64,000 nucleotides of DNA from Ceratopteris richardii (Eukaryota; Streptophyta; Polypodiopsida; Polypodiales; Pteridaceae): the NCBI GenBank assembly GCA_020310875.1, contig CM035406.1, positions 219,243,363-219,307,362 of the forward strand. The letters are read 5' to 3'. The position numbers and the translations under genes are program-made. The notes beneath the pieces were generated by a model. That model made no database searches. It was not told the DNA's origin and saw only the letters and a list, made by a program, of their open reading frames with translations. Of this stretch, positions 12,052 to 22,479 are shown in pieces; position 1 is the stretch's first letter; each line of letters starts with the position of its first letter.

Positions 12052-12238
12052 TGTTCGGGATGTAAGGCTCATGTGATCTTACTCCCATATTCATATATAC
12101 ATCATATATAGAGCATTGCCTCAAGGGAGATCATTATGTGGGTTTCGAGGCTCTCACACATCTGTGCGCGTCTCTCCGCTCTTCACTCTCCCTCCATCTC
12201 CTCCTTGATCCTCTTGCTCTGCACTCCAAAGACCTTCA
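12052..12238 (+). repeat. Non-autonomous element 5' LTR
   Basis: A 187-bp repeat starting TGTT and ending TTCA, pairing with 15600-15786. A TATATA run near 12105-12110 is a possible TATA box. The 3' half is CT-rich (CTCTCC, CTCCCTCC). Confidence 0.88.
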
Positions 12239-12239
12239 T

Positions 12240-12251
12240 TCGTATCAGAGC
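12240..12251 (+). promoter_or_regulatory. Primer binding site of the non-autonomous element
   Basis: TCGTATCAGAGC lies one base after the LTR. It matches the tRNA-iMet primer site TGGTATCAGAGC at eleven of twelve positions. Confidence 0.85.
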
Positions 12252-14146
12252 ATGTTGAAGGCTTGTGTGCAAGAAGCTCCAATGGAAGCTTAGGTCACAA
12301 GAGGTGAAAGTGCAGGTTGGCATCTCTCAACAACACTTCAGTATTTCAGCCATAACTTGAGCTAGGAAGCTCGGATTGATGCGTTTAAAAGATCTGTGCG
12401 TAGCTGACACAGAGGGCTACAATTTGACAGGGGGGCATAGAACCTGCTTCAGATTTCTAGAGTGCCAAAAATTCGAAAGACGCAGACTAATGTAGAAGGC
12501 GAATCTATAATCATTTGGACAGAAGGTCAGTGTTTTGGCTATAAGTTGAGTTTTACAAATCAGAATGAGAAGATTCAACTTGCTGTCTGTAGCTTGGAAT
12601 AGCTTCTACAAATTCGTAGAAGACCATAGATCAAAATTATGAGTGCAGAGTCTCTGAAATTGCAAAATACAGAGCAAGAGTGTTGTAGGTGAAAGTGAAA
12701 TTGACAGCTGATGCTTGTTTTGTGCACATCTTGAGCTATGCACCTCCGATTGAGGCGTTCTTTATCTCATTACGTAGCAAGAATGAGATCTTGAAGTTTT
12801 CTAAAGTGCAAAAGTTTAGATTTAGAGGTTATCACCTCTGAAACAACAAAACACAAAGTAGCATATTTTCACCATAAGAACCCTAATTGCTCTTTGAGGT
12901 TGAATTTGCTTTGGAACTTCTTCAAGAGAGATTTTTTGGTGTGCAAGCTCTTATTTTTAGAGCTTCAATGCATTGTACATGTATGATAACTGTGGTAGCT
13001 CCTCCATATGAGAGTAGAGCATGATCTTGTCACGTGTTTGGCATGTAAGATGACATTGTGGTATACTCTTATTTGAGGTTTATGTCATCATGAGTTCGAT
13101 CATGGATGTATAGTGGCATTGTGGTCTATATCTTGCTTATGCCACTTGGTTATGGATTTAGTTACCGATTGCACATAGTTATGTGAGAGTTGATTGTGGA
13201 TCTTGGTTGGTACTTATATCTTTGTTTTCTTTGCAGGTACAAGATCCAGATTAGAGCCTCAGTTATACATTCATTTGTCACCGTTATTAGCATTTGGTCA
13301 TTGATTGATATATATTTGCCAGTGTGATTTTTGGCATATGTGGATGGTGATTCCCACATGGTTTATTTGGTTCAGAGTCCATTTTATAGAGGATATGCTA
13401 CCAAAATTTCTATGGCTTTTATGCTAGAAGAGAGCTCTAGTAGATCTTGAAGCTTGTGCGATAGCTTTGGATAATTGCTTATCTCCATTCATTTGGACTT
13501 GGTCACAGGTTAATTGTGATAGGTTGGACCATCTTGCAGGATTTGTTCTCGAGTGGGAGGTATATTGCCATTATATTGGTATATATTGCCATCAGTTTTT
13601 GGCATGTATATTTGCCATTATCTTCTGTTGGATCAGTGACAGGTGGTGACATATTACTCATTGTTCTTTTGCTATTGGTTATCTTGTTTGATTGCTCAGT
13701 TTATAGGGGATACTCTGTCGAATTTTTCCCAGGATTCTTTCACATCTACTTGGTCACTTTGGAGACTTGGAGAGCATGCTTATGCTCATGGTTTTATATG
13801 CATGGTAGATGCATGATTATGTGACAGGTGGTTCACATGGTTTCTTCTCCAGTGAGACATATGTGATGTGAGTTATGCATATGGATATGCAAGCGTGATC
13901 CCATTGAGGATAGAGTATTATTGCTGGTCTCTTGTTACATTTCTAGTCTCTTGGATTGCCAGCATGATGTCTTCTCGATTTGATGGCACTGACTTCCCGA
14001 GATGAAAAGCTCAGATGTGGCATACATTGGTTCGTGCAGGGTTACACATGTATGTGCATATAGATGCACATAGGCCTCGTGACATGCCCGATCATATATG
14101 GATCGATATGGATGCATTGGCCAGCTCCACTATCTAGTTACAACTT
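12252..14146 (+). other. Long non-coding leader of the non-autonomous element
   Basis: No supported coding sequence. Three degenerate units can be followed by the landmark (A/T)CTTGAGCTA or AGTTGAGTTT at 12354, 12544 and 12729, with spacings of 190 and 185 bp. Each is followed by a CGGATTGA-GCGTT-like stretch or its remnant. Further on come short GGCATTGTGG and GACATTGTGG repeats. Many plant Copia leaders are long, but the repeat structure is notable. Confidence 0.55.
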
Positions 14147-14536
14147 GTGGATTCTATATATGAGTCTGTGATGTATGAGGAGATGAGTAGTGCATTATGG
14201 CAGAGACTACATGATATGTATGCGAGTCCATCGACTCATGTGAGATGTAGATCACATCGACAATTGCTTGATACATTAGCCACTTTTCATGTTACACCAC
14301 ATCATGAGTGGTTTTGTCGATTCTCAGATGAGAGTCATGGATGTGTGCACATGCCTGATGGTACAACATATGACGTTGAGGGTGCAAGAGATGTATGCCT
14401 TATGCTACCTAGTGGAGCATCACTTATACTCAGACATGTATGCTATGTGCCTTCATTCCCTGTGAGCTTGATTTCAGTTAGCCAGTTACAAGAGAGAAGA
14501 TGTTATGCATTCCTTGGTGAGCATCATTTTCGGTTG
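14147..14536 (+). pseudogene. Gag/protease-like part of the non-autonomous element
   Basis: The first third resembles the end of a Copia gag (ALWQRLHDMYASPS matching the usual ALW..L...Y block). The rest resembles the region around a Copia protease: DGTTYDVEGARDVCLMLPSG matches the G.V.L.L.-G pattern, followed by HVCYVPSFPVSLISVSQL, the conserved V.YVP.-.-NLISV-QL block. The catalytic DSG block itself is not recognisable. No zinc knuckle was seen. A relic fused to unrelated-looking sequence. Confidence 0.65.
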
Positions 14537-14539
14537 TAG

Positions 14540-15493
14540 TTGGGACAACTTATGCTTGTCAGAGGTGCCAGGGTTGGGCACATGTATCCATTGCAGGTAC
14601 TTTATGTGAGAGACAATCTCGTCTCAGTGGGAGTTCAGCCTTATGTGCGATGTGGTACTCGTCATGTCTCATTTTATCTACCTATAGATAGGTTTGTTGA
14701 TATTCATGATGCACACGTATGGCAGGATTCAGATGCTCAGATGGATGCACATATAGAGCATGTTTTAGATGCTCGCGATACTTGTGTAGAACATGATTTT
14801 ATTGATCATATGGATGCTCTTATGGAGCACACTTTGGATGATCAGTTGGATGATTTAGAGCATGATATGGATGCTCATCTAGAGCATTGTGATGATACTC
14901 AGTTAGAGTTTGATCACTTTGGCCTTGGTATTGATGTTGTGAAGTTAGCTCATGTGGAGCATGATCATATACATGGTATCATAGAGCATGATTGTTCTCA
15001 TTGTACACAATGTATGGTAGAGCATATTAGTTCTCAGGATGCACAACTAGATACATCCTTGGTTGAGAGCATGGCTGATTTGGATGCTGAGCAGTCAACA
15101 GTTATGCAGTCATTCTTGGATTCGCTCATGCCAGATGTTGACACAGATATATCAAGACATATTGGTCTTGATGATGGTGCTTTGGGTGCCTTGGATATAG
15201 GCGTGGCTGACATACTTAGGTTAGCAAGGATAGCACATGTTTCATTAGTATTCGGGAGTGTGATGTACGAGTTTTTATGCTCGAGACTAGATATTGCAGT
15301 TGCTATTGGAGCATTTGCACTTGGACTTGTCAGTCCTTCGATGATTGACACAAGCATAGAGCGAGTGGGAGCTTTGCAGGAACTTCATCAGTTCTTGCAT
15401 CAGTCAGATATGAGCTCGACTCTGATCGATATGAGTCCAGAGCAGTTTGAGGTGCATGGATACACCTTGTTCGAGGCACTTGGTGTAGGCTGA
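14540..15493 (+). CDS. 317-codon Asp/His-rich reading frame in the non-autonomous element
   Basis: A long uninterrupted frame. Residues about 60-190 are extremely rich in Asp, His and Glu. Loose repeats follow the pattern MDAxxEHxLD or MDAHxEHxxD (for example MDALMEHTLDDQLDDLEH and MDAHLEHCDD), spaced about 17-25 residues apart. Near residues 230-265 is GSVMYEFLCSRLDIAVAIGA, which resembles the Copia RT-RNase H connection (SLMYAMVCTRPDIAHAVG-like). The ending (EQFEVHGYTLFEALGVG) is not recognised. Function unknown. Metal binding is conceivable from the His/Asp content, but nothing shows it. It may be only relic coding DNA with few stop-prone codons. Confidence 0.5.
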   Translation: MGQLMLVRGARVGHMYPLQVLYVRDNLVSVGVQPYVRCGTRHVSFYLPIDRFVDIHDAHVWQDSDAQMDAHIEHVLDARDTCVEHDFIDHMDALMEHTLDDQLDDLEHDMDAHLEHCDDTQLEFDHFGLGIDVVKLAHVEHDHIHGIIEHDCSHCTQCMVEHISSQDAQLDTSLVESMADLDAEQSTVMQSFLDSLMPDVDTDISRHIGLDDGALGALDIGVADILRLARIAHVSLVFGSVMYEFLCSRLDIAVAIGAFALGLVSPSMIDTSIERVGALQELHQFLHQSDMSSTLIDMSPEQFEVHGYTLFEALGVG

Positions 15494-15588
15494 TTAGTAT
15501 GGGTTGAGATCCGGACTCTTCTTGTACATTATTATATAGCCCTACATCATTCTTTGTATATTTTTCCACTTATGGTCACATTGACCCT

Positions 15589-15599
15589 TAAGTGGGAGA
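15589..15599 (+). promoter_or_regulatory. Polypurine tract of the non-autonomous element
   Basis: AAGTGGGAGAT directly precedes the 3' LTR. It matches the AAGTGGGAGATT tract common before Copia 3' LTRs in plants. Confidence 0.8.
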
Positions 15600-15786
15600 T
15601 TTTAGGGGCTTAAGGGTCATGTGACCTTACCCCCATATTCATATATACATCATATATAGAGCATTGCCTCAAGAGAGATCATTATGTGGGTTTCAAGGCT
15701 CCCACTCATCTGTGCGCGTCTCTCCTCTCTTCTCTCTCCCTCCATCTCCTCCTTGCTCCTCTTGCTCTGCACTCCAAAGCCCTTCA
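15600..15786 (+). repeat. Non-autonomous element 3' LTR
   Basis: The 187-bp partner of 12052-12238, differing at roughly 17 positions by eye. It is followed directly by CATTC. Confidence 0.88.
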
Positions 15787-15791
15787 CATTC

Positions 15792-16270
15792 ATAGCTTGA
15801 TCTTGATATAGAGAATCTTGCATCTTAGTATCTAGATTAAGCAGAAACCTATTCCTTTTAATTAGGCCGATAAAGTTATCTTAAAAAACAGGCTTTCCAA
15901 TAGAGAAAACTTGTTCTAAAGACATAGCCACTTGACTCTTAAGAAAAATGTCATCTAAAATCTCCATAGGATCTATTTTTCTCTCAATTTCTGAAATCAA
16001 GGCGGCTTTATGTTTTCTCTTTGGTTTCTTTTGTTTTTGCTCAGGATCTTGTTTTTGATCATGTTCTTGTGTTTGCTTTGATTGTTCTTGTTTCTCTAAA
16101 GGCTTTGTGTTGGCAGTAGCCAGAGGCATAGAAGACGCGGAAGCATGTGAAGACAGAGCATAACGAATAAGCAGGGAGTTAGTCAAATCATTTTTTCAAA
16201 GACTTATATTTTATAAATACTTTTCAAAACCTCCAACAGTGACTTTCATCACTATTGTAACATATGTAGC
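15792..16270 (-). pseudogene. Gypsy A gag-protease linker part
   Basis: Minus-strand translation gives a Gln/Lys-rich stretch (KQEQSKQTQEHDQKQ), then KPKRKHKAALISEIERKIDP and a helical ILDDIFLKSQVAMSLEQVF block. This arrangement is typical of the region before the protease in some plant Ty3 elements. It lies on the far side of the short-LTR insertion from the protease part. A degraded Cys/His-rich stretch near 16210-16270 may be the zinc knuckle. Its right limit meets the Gypsy B LTR. Confidence 0.65.
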
Positions 16271-16279
16271 ATAAAAAAA

Positions 16280-16769
16280 GCCTTTTTGTAATTTATAGCT
16301 CCATTTTGTACAAGCCGAGGAGTCCTCAAGCTTGAGGAGCTTAGGTAAAATGAGCGTACCAATTTTGGTTATTTTTAGACACCATTTACCCTTTCAAATA
16401 GCACCTAGAACCTATTTTTCAACTATGCCAGTCACTAGATGTGAAACCGGTCAAAACTAGTCTAGAATCTATAAAAAGAGCTAGAGAGCTCATTTTTGAG
16501 GTTAGCTTGTTTGGGTAGAGAAGAGCTTAGAGCTATTTTGAGCTTGTAAGAGTGTTCTTGAGTAATAGAGTTGATTTCCTACCTTCCATTGTGTCTTGCT
16601 TGTCTCTTCGTTGTGTGTGTGTATGCGTGTGTGCATCTCTATGCTTCTCACCTTCACTCTCACTTCATCTCACATTCATGATCTTCATATCACTCCTATC
16701 TCTTCCGCGGATTGACATTAAGGAGGTGGAGCTTCTTAACGTGGTTCTCACCATTGTGCTAGAGCAACA
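16280..16769 (+). repeat. Gypsy B 5' LTR (start approximate)
   Basis: This non-coding stretch ends in GAGCAACA a few bases before the primer site. It carries a TATA box and a CT- and TG-rich 3' part with several TCACTT and CTTCAC boxes, typical of an LTR. No second copy lies in the window, so the start cannot be fixed. Confidence 0.65.
16470..16478 (+). promoter_or_regulatory. TATA box in the Gypsy B LTR
   Basis: TATAAAAAG lies about 300 bp before the LTR end, a plausible place for the U3/R border and transcription start of a plant Ty3 element. Confidence 0.55.
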
Positions 16770-16776
16770 CCAAATT

Positions 16777-16793
16777 TGGTGCCGTTGCCGGGA
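16777..16793 (+). promoter_or_regulatory. Gypsy B primer binding site
   Basis: TGGTGCCGTTGCCGGGA matches, with one T for C, the TGGCGCCGTTGCCGGGGA-like site of plant Tat and Athila Ty3 elements, usually ascribed to tRNA-Asp. It begins eight bases after the LTR end. Confidence 0.85.
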
Positions 16794-17325
16794 ATCGAGT
16801 CTAGGACGAATGTGTGATGGTAAGAGTATAGAAAGAAGTGGCGTTGGAAGGTAAAAAATTTTCTACCTTGCTTTGGTTGCCCTTGATTGTCCTTGCTAGA
16901 CCTGTAAAAATTCAATATTAGACCAATTCACAATGGATGATCAAGCACTTGAGTATGTACACCTTTAAAGGTCCTTTCCCTTTTGCCCAAATTTTAATGC
17001 CCCCTGGCTTTCTAGTCCCTAAGATGGTCAACCTCAATTTATCCTCTCAAAAAAACAACGTCTTCTTTTTGAAAAAAAAAAAAAAAGTTGAGGTCACGTA
17101 GTACTCATAGAGAGCTTTCTAACGAGCTATAAAGCTCAAAAAACGGACTTCGGATGAAAAAGATATCACCGTTTAGGCCCTCGGGGGTAAAAACTGACAA
17201 CCAGATTTTTCTCCAAATATGAGCTAAGGGGTCTCCTATGAGTGCAATCACCCAAAAATTTGCCAAAAATAGCCCCAAAATTGGTCAAAAATTCAAACCC
17301 TAAAAATTCTGTTTGGGGTGGACAA

Positions 17326-17442
17326 TCGCGATGGTCTGAGATAATCGCGATGGTCTAGGACCGTCGTGATGGTCTAGGTGAACCGTCGCGATCCATGGCA
17401 CAATCGCGATGGTCCGATGGAGCGAACTGTCGCGATGGCGTG
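17326..17442 (+). repeat. TCGCGATGGTC repeats in the Gypsy B leader
   Basis: Six or seven close copies of (A/G)TCGCGATGGTC or its variants (CCGTCGTGATGGTC, CTGTCGCGATGGCG) lie at uneven spacings of about 15-25 bp between the primer site and gag. Each is centred on the palindrome TCGCGA. The block is much richer in CpG than the DNA around it. Location in the leader suggests an RNA-level or regulatory role, but this is only inference. Confidence 0.8.
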
Positions 17443-17490
17443 AAGTGAACAAAATTCAAGCAAGTTCTAAGAGTAGATCAAGTAGAAGAT

Positions 17491-19503
17491 ATGTTCACGC
17501 AGTATAATGCATTTGGACTAACGTTAAAGAATACAGCTTTAACTTGGTTCCAACCATTGCAACAAAGGCAATTTAGAGACATCCATCACTTTTTAGAGTC
17601 ATTCATCATGGAATTCTCTAAAAGTGGAATCAAACATGACACGTCTTCGTTGATTCATAGTTTCAAACGAACCCCTCAGGAAACAGTTAGACTGACAGGA
17701 TGTAGGTTTAGACAATATGTGGAGAGATGTCCAATGCAAGAGCTACCCTCACAAGCCAAACAAGTGTCGTTGTTTTTAGATGGTCTGTTGAGCTCTAAAT
17801 TACGCTCCTATGTATACTTGAAGGAACCCAGAGCGCTAGAGCAGTGTGTAAGAATTTGCATAGACATTGAAGACAACTTAGGAGACGAGTTGGAACTCTC
17901 AAAGGTCTATAAGGACTCAGATTGTTCATCTCTAGCATCTTCAAAATTTTCTAGCTTGATAGAAGACCTAGCAAAAAAAGTGGCCCGGAAACTAGGAGTT
18001 TCTAGCAAACAGATGCCAAGGTTAACAACAAACAAGCGTTGTTACATCTGTGGTGGTGATCATATGGCAAATGTGTGTCCCAATGCAACACAAATGCAAG
18101 CCAACCCTAGTGGCCAGTACTGTACAATTGAGAGAAGGTACACAAATCATACGGCTCAAGACTGCCCATACAACAAACAAGCAGTGAGATAGAACTACCC
18201 GCAAGCATACGCACAACTAGGTAGGTACCAAGGTCAATATAATACTCAGCCTCATTACTATAGGCCTCCACAAAACTATAGTTATCAGGCTCAATAGAGA
18301 CCTCAACCTGTTTTAGCCCAGCAGCCACCCCCACCAGCGAATGTCATCTCAGTTAAATATGCTGCTGGAGAAGAGAACCTCAATAGGGCTTTAGTGCCTT
18401 CTTCACCCTTGATCACGGAGAGTGACCCGAACTCTAACATTTTTGACTCTACTCATGTAGATAGTCCACCCGCATATTACACAGAGACACCAGAACACGT
18501 GGAGACATATCAGTACGATAGTCCACCATTGGAACCCAGTTGGGAGCCCGACTACGCTAATGTAATGTATACGAACCCTAATCCACAACCCCAATTGAGA
18601 CAACAAAGACCACAGGGCCCTAGAGGACCATGCTTTAGGTGCCAAGGAGATCATTTCATAAAGGATTGTCCACATCCTCCGATAGTAGGACAATCACAAT
18701 ACTATAATATACAAGGCTTTTGTGCTGATTGTGGTGAAGAACATATCATCAAAGAGTGTCTTAAGAACCCTGCAAATGTTTCAAATGTGACACCAATCAA
18801 TGTGATAGGTATTGTGAACAATGCCGATGGATCCAACCCTACATACGTGCCTATCCAAGCTATAACAAGAGCCCAGGTGCTCTTACAGAATCAACAGCCT
18901 AACGCTGAGAAAATAGCCGAAACTAGTGAAGTTGGAGAGTCTAGCAGTAAAAAGACGAAATCTTGGAAAGATTCTAGAGAAAGAATAAAGAGAAAGTGGA
19001 GTAAAAGGATAACAAAATTGGAAGGAAGTCTCAAGGAATCGAGAGCCAAAATCCTAGAATTGACTTCACAGGAATTGAATCAAGAGAACCCAATTGAAAA
19101 ATCAGGATCAATTCTAGCAGAACCCATACCACAAAACATAGACATGATGTTTCGTGCATATCAGGCTAGATTAAAAGAAGGACCTCAAATAGCTGAAATG
19201 AGTAAGAACTACCCTAGAGCCGATCTAGAAATCGAGAGAAATAAACTTTGCATGAAGATGGTAGAATTAGCACAAGCAATGTTCGAAGCCTCTAGATATC
19301 TTAATTGGAATAACATGGTAAAACCTGAACTACACTTTCAAGGACTAATGGAGAGGCTAGAATATTTGATTGCTAGCAAAGAGAAAAAGGATCAGCATAG
19401 GAACCCTATTGCCTCAGAGACACAGGTAAGGAATGCACCATCCCTGTCTCAAGTACCCAACACAGAGGGTGAAGACAACCTGTCTTCCATACATAGATAT
19501 TGA
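17491..19503 (+). pseudogene. Gypsy B gag part with several zinc knuckles
   Basis: The first part matches a Ty3 retrotransposon gag capsid region (ALTWFQPL, then F...F, then RQYVERCP and LFLDGL blocks). CCHC-type knuckles follow: CYICGGDHMANVC near 18040, a CTIERRYTNHTAQDC stretch near 18120, CFRCQGDHFIKDC near 18630 and CADCGEEHIIKEC near 18720. Pro/Tyr-rich linkers lie between them, and a Lys/Arg-rich coiled region lies near 18950-19080. Most Ty3 gags have one or two knuckles. Known role: particle assembly and RNA binding. Broken. Confidence 0.82.
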
Positions 19504-19728
19504 CATGAATTTTTGAGAGAAATACAAGAAGAGAAGTGGAGAAAAGAACAAGGAACTCATCCTCCTATTCAAGAAATAGATGACTTGCAAGAGCAATTTC
19601 CCCAAGGCATCCCCTCTATTTACGATGATGTAGAGGAAGAGCAACTGAGTGAATACACAGGTTTTGAATCCAATTCTTTGCATGAATTGCCTCAGTTCAC
19701 ATGACCTTGGGAAGCAAAGTCTATTAGT

Positions 19729-20640
19729 ATGAGAGCACCCACGATAATAGTGAGGAATGAAGAATCAGTGATCCCTAGAAACACGGAAGTGATCAAGAAT
19801 ACCAAAGTACAATGTTATCTCACTCTAGAGGAATTGTTGAAGGCAAAACCAGAACTGTGGAAGCATGTAGCAAATCAATTCCCTAAGCTTGCTACTACAC
19901 CCTCACAGATAGGAACACACATGAAGGTACCAGAGATACCCGTAGAAAAGATCGGAGATGTAAGCGAAGGAGAGGAAGGCAACACTTACCTTCCAATAAC
20001 CCACCAGGGCTACACCACGAAAGCCATCTTAGATTCAGGAGCCGGAGTAGCCATCGCTACCACCGCTTTATGGAAACGTTGGGGTAAGCCAGCACTAAGA
20101 CCTACCAGGATGAAGCTACAAATGGCTGATGGACACATAGAGAAACCATTAGGCTTACTAGAAGGCATATCTCTCACCACTTGTGGTGTAGAATTTGAGC
20201 ATACTTTCGCCATTTGTGATTTTAGTAAAAATCATGCTTATGAGATGATTTTAGGACGACCATTCATGTGTCAGTTGCAAATTGTACAAGATTGGGGAAC
20301 TAATTCTTTGTACTTGCAACATTTAGGAGTGACTACTAAACTCAATCTTAAAGACTATTCCCCTAGAGATGTACCCCCAATACAATGGAATACCATCCAT
20401 AAGACGCAAGAAGAAACAGAATCAGTACACTCCTTGGAATCAGACCCCTCATGGTTGCATGAGGATACTCATCTATGGATGTGTAAGGCAGCAAAACAAA
20501 AGGAAGAATGGTTAGAAGCCAGAACTTTAGGCTCAGAACAACATCCACGAACCCTTCAAGACCCAGCTTACACACCTGTAGTATTTCCAGACGAAGAATT
20601 CGAACCCCATGGTTGGGCAGAAATCCTAGCTAAAAGGCAT
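19729..20640 (+). pseudogene. Gypsy B protease part
   Basis: A retropepsin with an AILDSGAGVAIATTALW active-site block near 20030. A flap region (MADGHIEKPLGLLEGI) and YEMILGRPFM near 20240 follow, the second conserved motif. This is the best kept protease in the window. It is followed by an acidic linker leading to RT. Confidence 0.88.
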
Positions 20641-20719
20641 TACACGAAATGCAAATATGCCCCATTCTGTGGCAAATATGCCCCATTCAATGAAGAACAA
20701 TGGACACCCCACTGACGAG

Positions 20720-22370
20720 GATGGCTATGACATTTCAATCTTCACAATAGAGCCAATCATGTGTGATTCAATTATTGAAGAATGTGAGCCTAGCACTGAT
20801 GCATTTGAGGATGTGAGTGATTTTGATTTAGAGTCAATTATTATGGACCCACCCTTTGCATCAGAGGAAGAATACTTCTACGAAGTAGAAACTCACCATC
20901 ATAGACACGAAGAAATTATGGATGAGGTGAGGTTAGCCACACAAGTGACTGCTAAAAGTGAAGGTAAGAAAAGGAAGAAGAAAGAAACCATGTCAGAAGA
21001 AGAAGAATCCTTGTTTGAGGTTCCCGAGAACTTCAAGAAGTATGAAATTGAAGATAGACGAATCATGGTACGAATGCCCAACAGAAAAGCCAATGTTGGA
21101 GAAGTATATGATAACCGAGAGAAAACCAAAAAAATCATAGTGACCATAGAAGGAGAAGAAGAGAAATGTACATACATTGGGCATGATTTGATGACTGAAG
21201 AAGAAGAACAATTAGTTGCCCTATTGCGCGAATATAGAGATGTGTTCGCTTGGAGTTACAAAGACTTGAAAGGAGTAGATCCAGACATATGTTCCCATAG
21301 AATCCCTATGACTCTAGATGCAAAACCTACAAAACAGAAACCATACACGTGCAATGATAACTACGCTGCAAAGATTAAAGAAGAAATAGATCGATTGATA
21401 GAAGCAGGATTCATTTACGAAATTGAGCATACCGAATGGGTATCCCCCATTGTGGTTGTGCCCAAGAAGAATGGAAAATTGCATGTGTATTTTAAAAAAG
21501 TTAATGTTGCCATGATTAGAGACAGTTATCCTCTTCCTATCACGGAACACCTATTGGAAAGAGTTGCGTAGCTTTCTTGATGGATTCTCAGGCTATAATC
21601 AAGTAGCCATTGCTCTAGAAGATCAACACAAGATGGCTTTTGCCACAGAATGGGGCATATTTGCATTTCGTGTAATGCCTTTTGGCTTGACAAATGCACC
21701 CGCCACTTTCCAGTGACTCATGTGTCATGTTTTTAAGGAATTCTTATGCAAGAATTTGGAAGTCTATGTCGATGATTTATGTGCACATTCTAATATGAGG
21801 AAAACTCATATCCTAGAATTAAGGCAAGTATTTGACAAATGTCGAGAATATCAGGTTTGTTTGAACCCAGAAAAATGCATTTTCATGGTCAAACATTACA
21901 CGAAATGCAAATATTCGAACCCCATGGTTGGGCAGAAATCCTAGCATGGGGCATATTTGCCACAGAATGGGGCATATTTGCATTTTGTGTAATGCCTTTT
22001 GGCTTGACAAATGCATCCACCACTTTCTAGTGACTCATGTGTCATGTTTTTAAGGAATTCTTACGCAAGAATTTGGAAGTCTATGTCGATGATTTATGTG
22101 CACATTCTAATATGAGGAAAACTCATATCCTAGAATTAAGGCAAGTATTTGACAAATGTTGAGAATATCAGGTTTGTTTGAACCCAGAAAAATGCGTTTT
22201 CATGGTCAGACAAGGCAAAATTCTAGGACACATTGTGTCAAAGAATGGAATTTTGACAGATGAAGAAAAAGTAAAAGTAATTGCAGAACTACCTAGACCA
22301 AATAACGTAAAAGAAGTACAGACATTTATGGGCCATTGCGGTTATTATAGAGGATTCATACACATGTATG
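20720..22370 (+). pseudogene. Gypsy B reverse transcriptase part
   Basis: After an acidic linker with a Lys-rich patch come the Ty3 RT blocks: LLREYRDVFAWSYKDLKGVD, then [55 protein letters not shown], and VYVDDL (catalytic YVDD) with the ILGHIVS and MGHCGYYRGFIH thumb blocks. The region shows sequence repeats, one in inverted orientation near the protease-RT linker, suggesting template switching during an earlier reverse transcription. A fossil. Confidence 0.85.
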
Positions 22371-22479
22371 CAATCATAGCCAAGCCTCTGTACTCTCTTT
22401 TGACCAAGTTTGAATGGACAGATGAGTGTGAGAATTCATTCAATGAACTTAAACGACCTTTCTGCTCAGCACCTATATT

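Larger units (their letters stand above)
12052..15786 (+). mobile_element. Short-LTR non-autonomous Copia derivative nested in Gypsy A
   Basis: Seen: 187-bp direct LTRs at both ends, CATTC duplications, a tRNA-iMet-type primer site after the first LTR, and an AAGTGGGAGAT tract before the second. The 3.7-kb unit has a long leader of about 1.9 kb, then a gag/protease-like part and a 317-codon Asp/His-rich frame that ends in an RT-connection-like stretch. Integrase and most of RT are absent, so it would have depended on another Copia for movement. By eye the LTRs differ at about 9% of positions. Whether the odd internal part is a family trait cannot be told from one copy. Confidence 0.88.
1340..16280 (-). 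mobile_element. Gypsy A: old Ty3/Gypsy element, split by two insertions
   Basis: Seen: minus-strand protein remnants in the usual Ty3 order. Reading from high to low coordinates these are a gag/protease linker, retropepsin, reverse transcriptase, RNase H, HHCC zinc finger, integrase core and integrase C-terminal region. Two younger elements interrupt it, Copia-1 at 2239-8884 and a short-LTR element at 12052-15786, each flanked by its own 5-bp target duplication. Gypsy A sequence resumes on the far side of each insertion. The element is heavily decayed, with well over a dozen breaks. Neither LTR could be identified, so both outer limits are approximate. It is older than the insertions it carries. 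Confidence 0.85.

Noticed and set aside
15034-15357. Minus-strand frame opposite the Asp/His-rich frame
   Set aside because: Shadow of the plus-strand codon pattern; no motif.
16552-16854. A 100-codon plus-strand frame over the Gypsy B LTR end and primer site
   Set aside because: It overlaps the LTR, primer site and leader, is low in complexity, and matches no protein family I know.
17326-17442. Leader repeats considered as a CRISPR or satellite
   Set aside because: Only six or seven short words at uneven spacing inside a Ty3 leader; too short and irregular for either.
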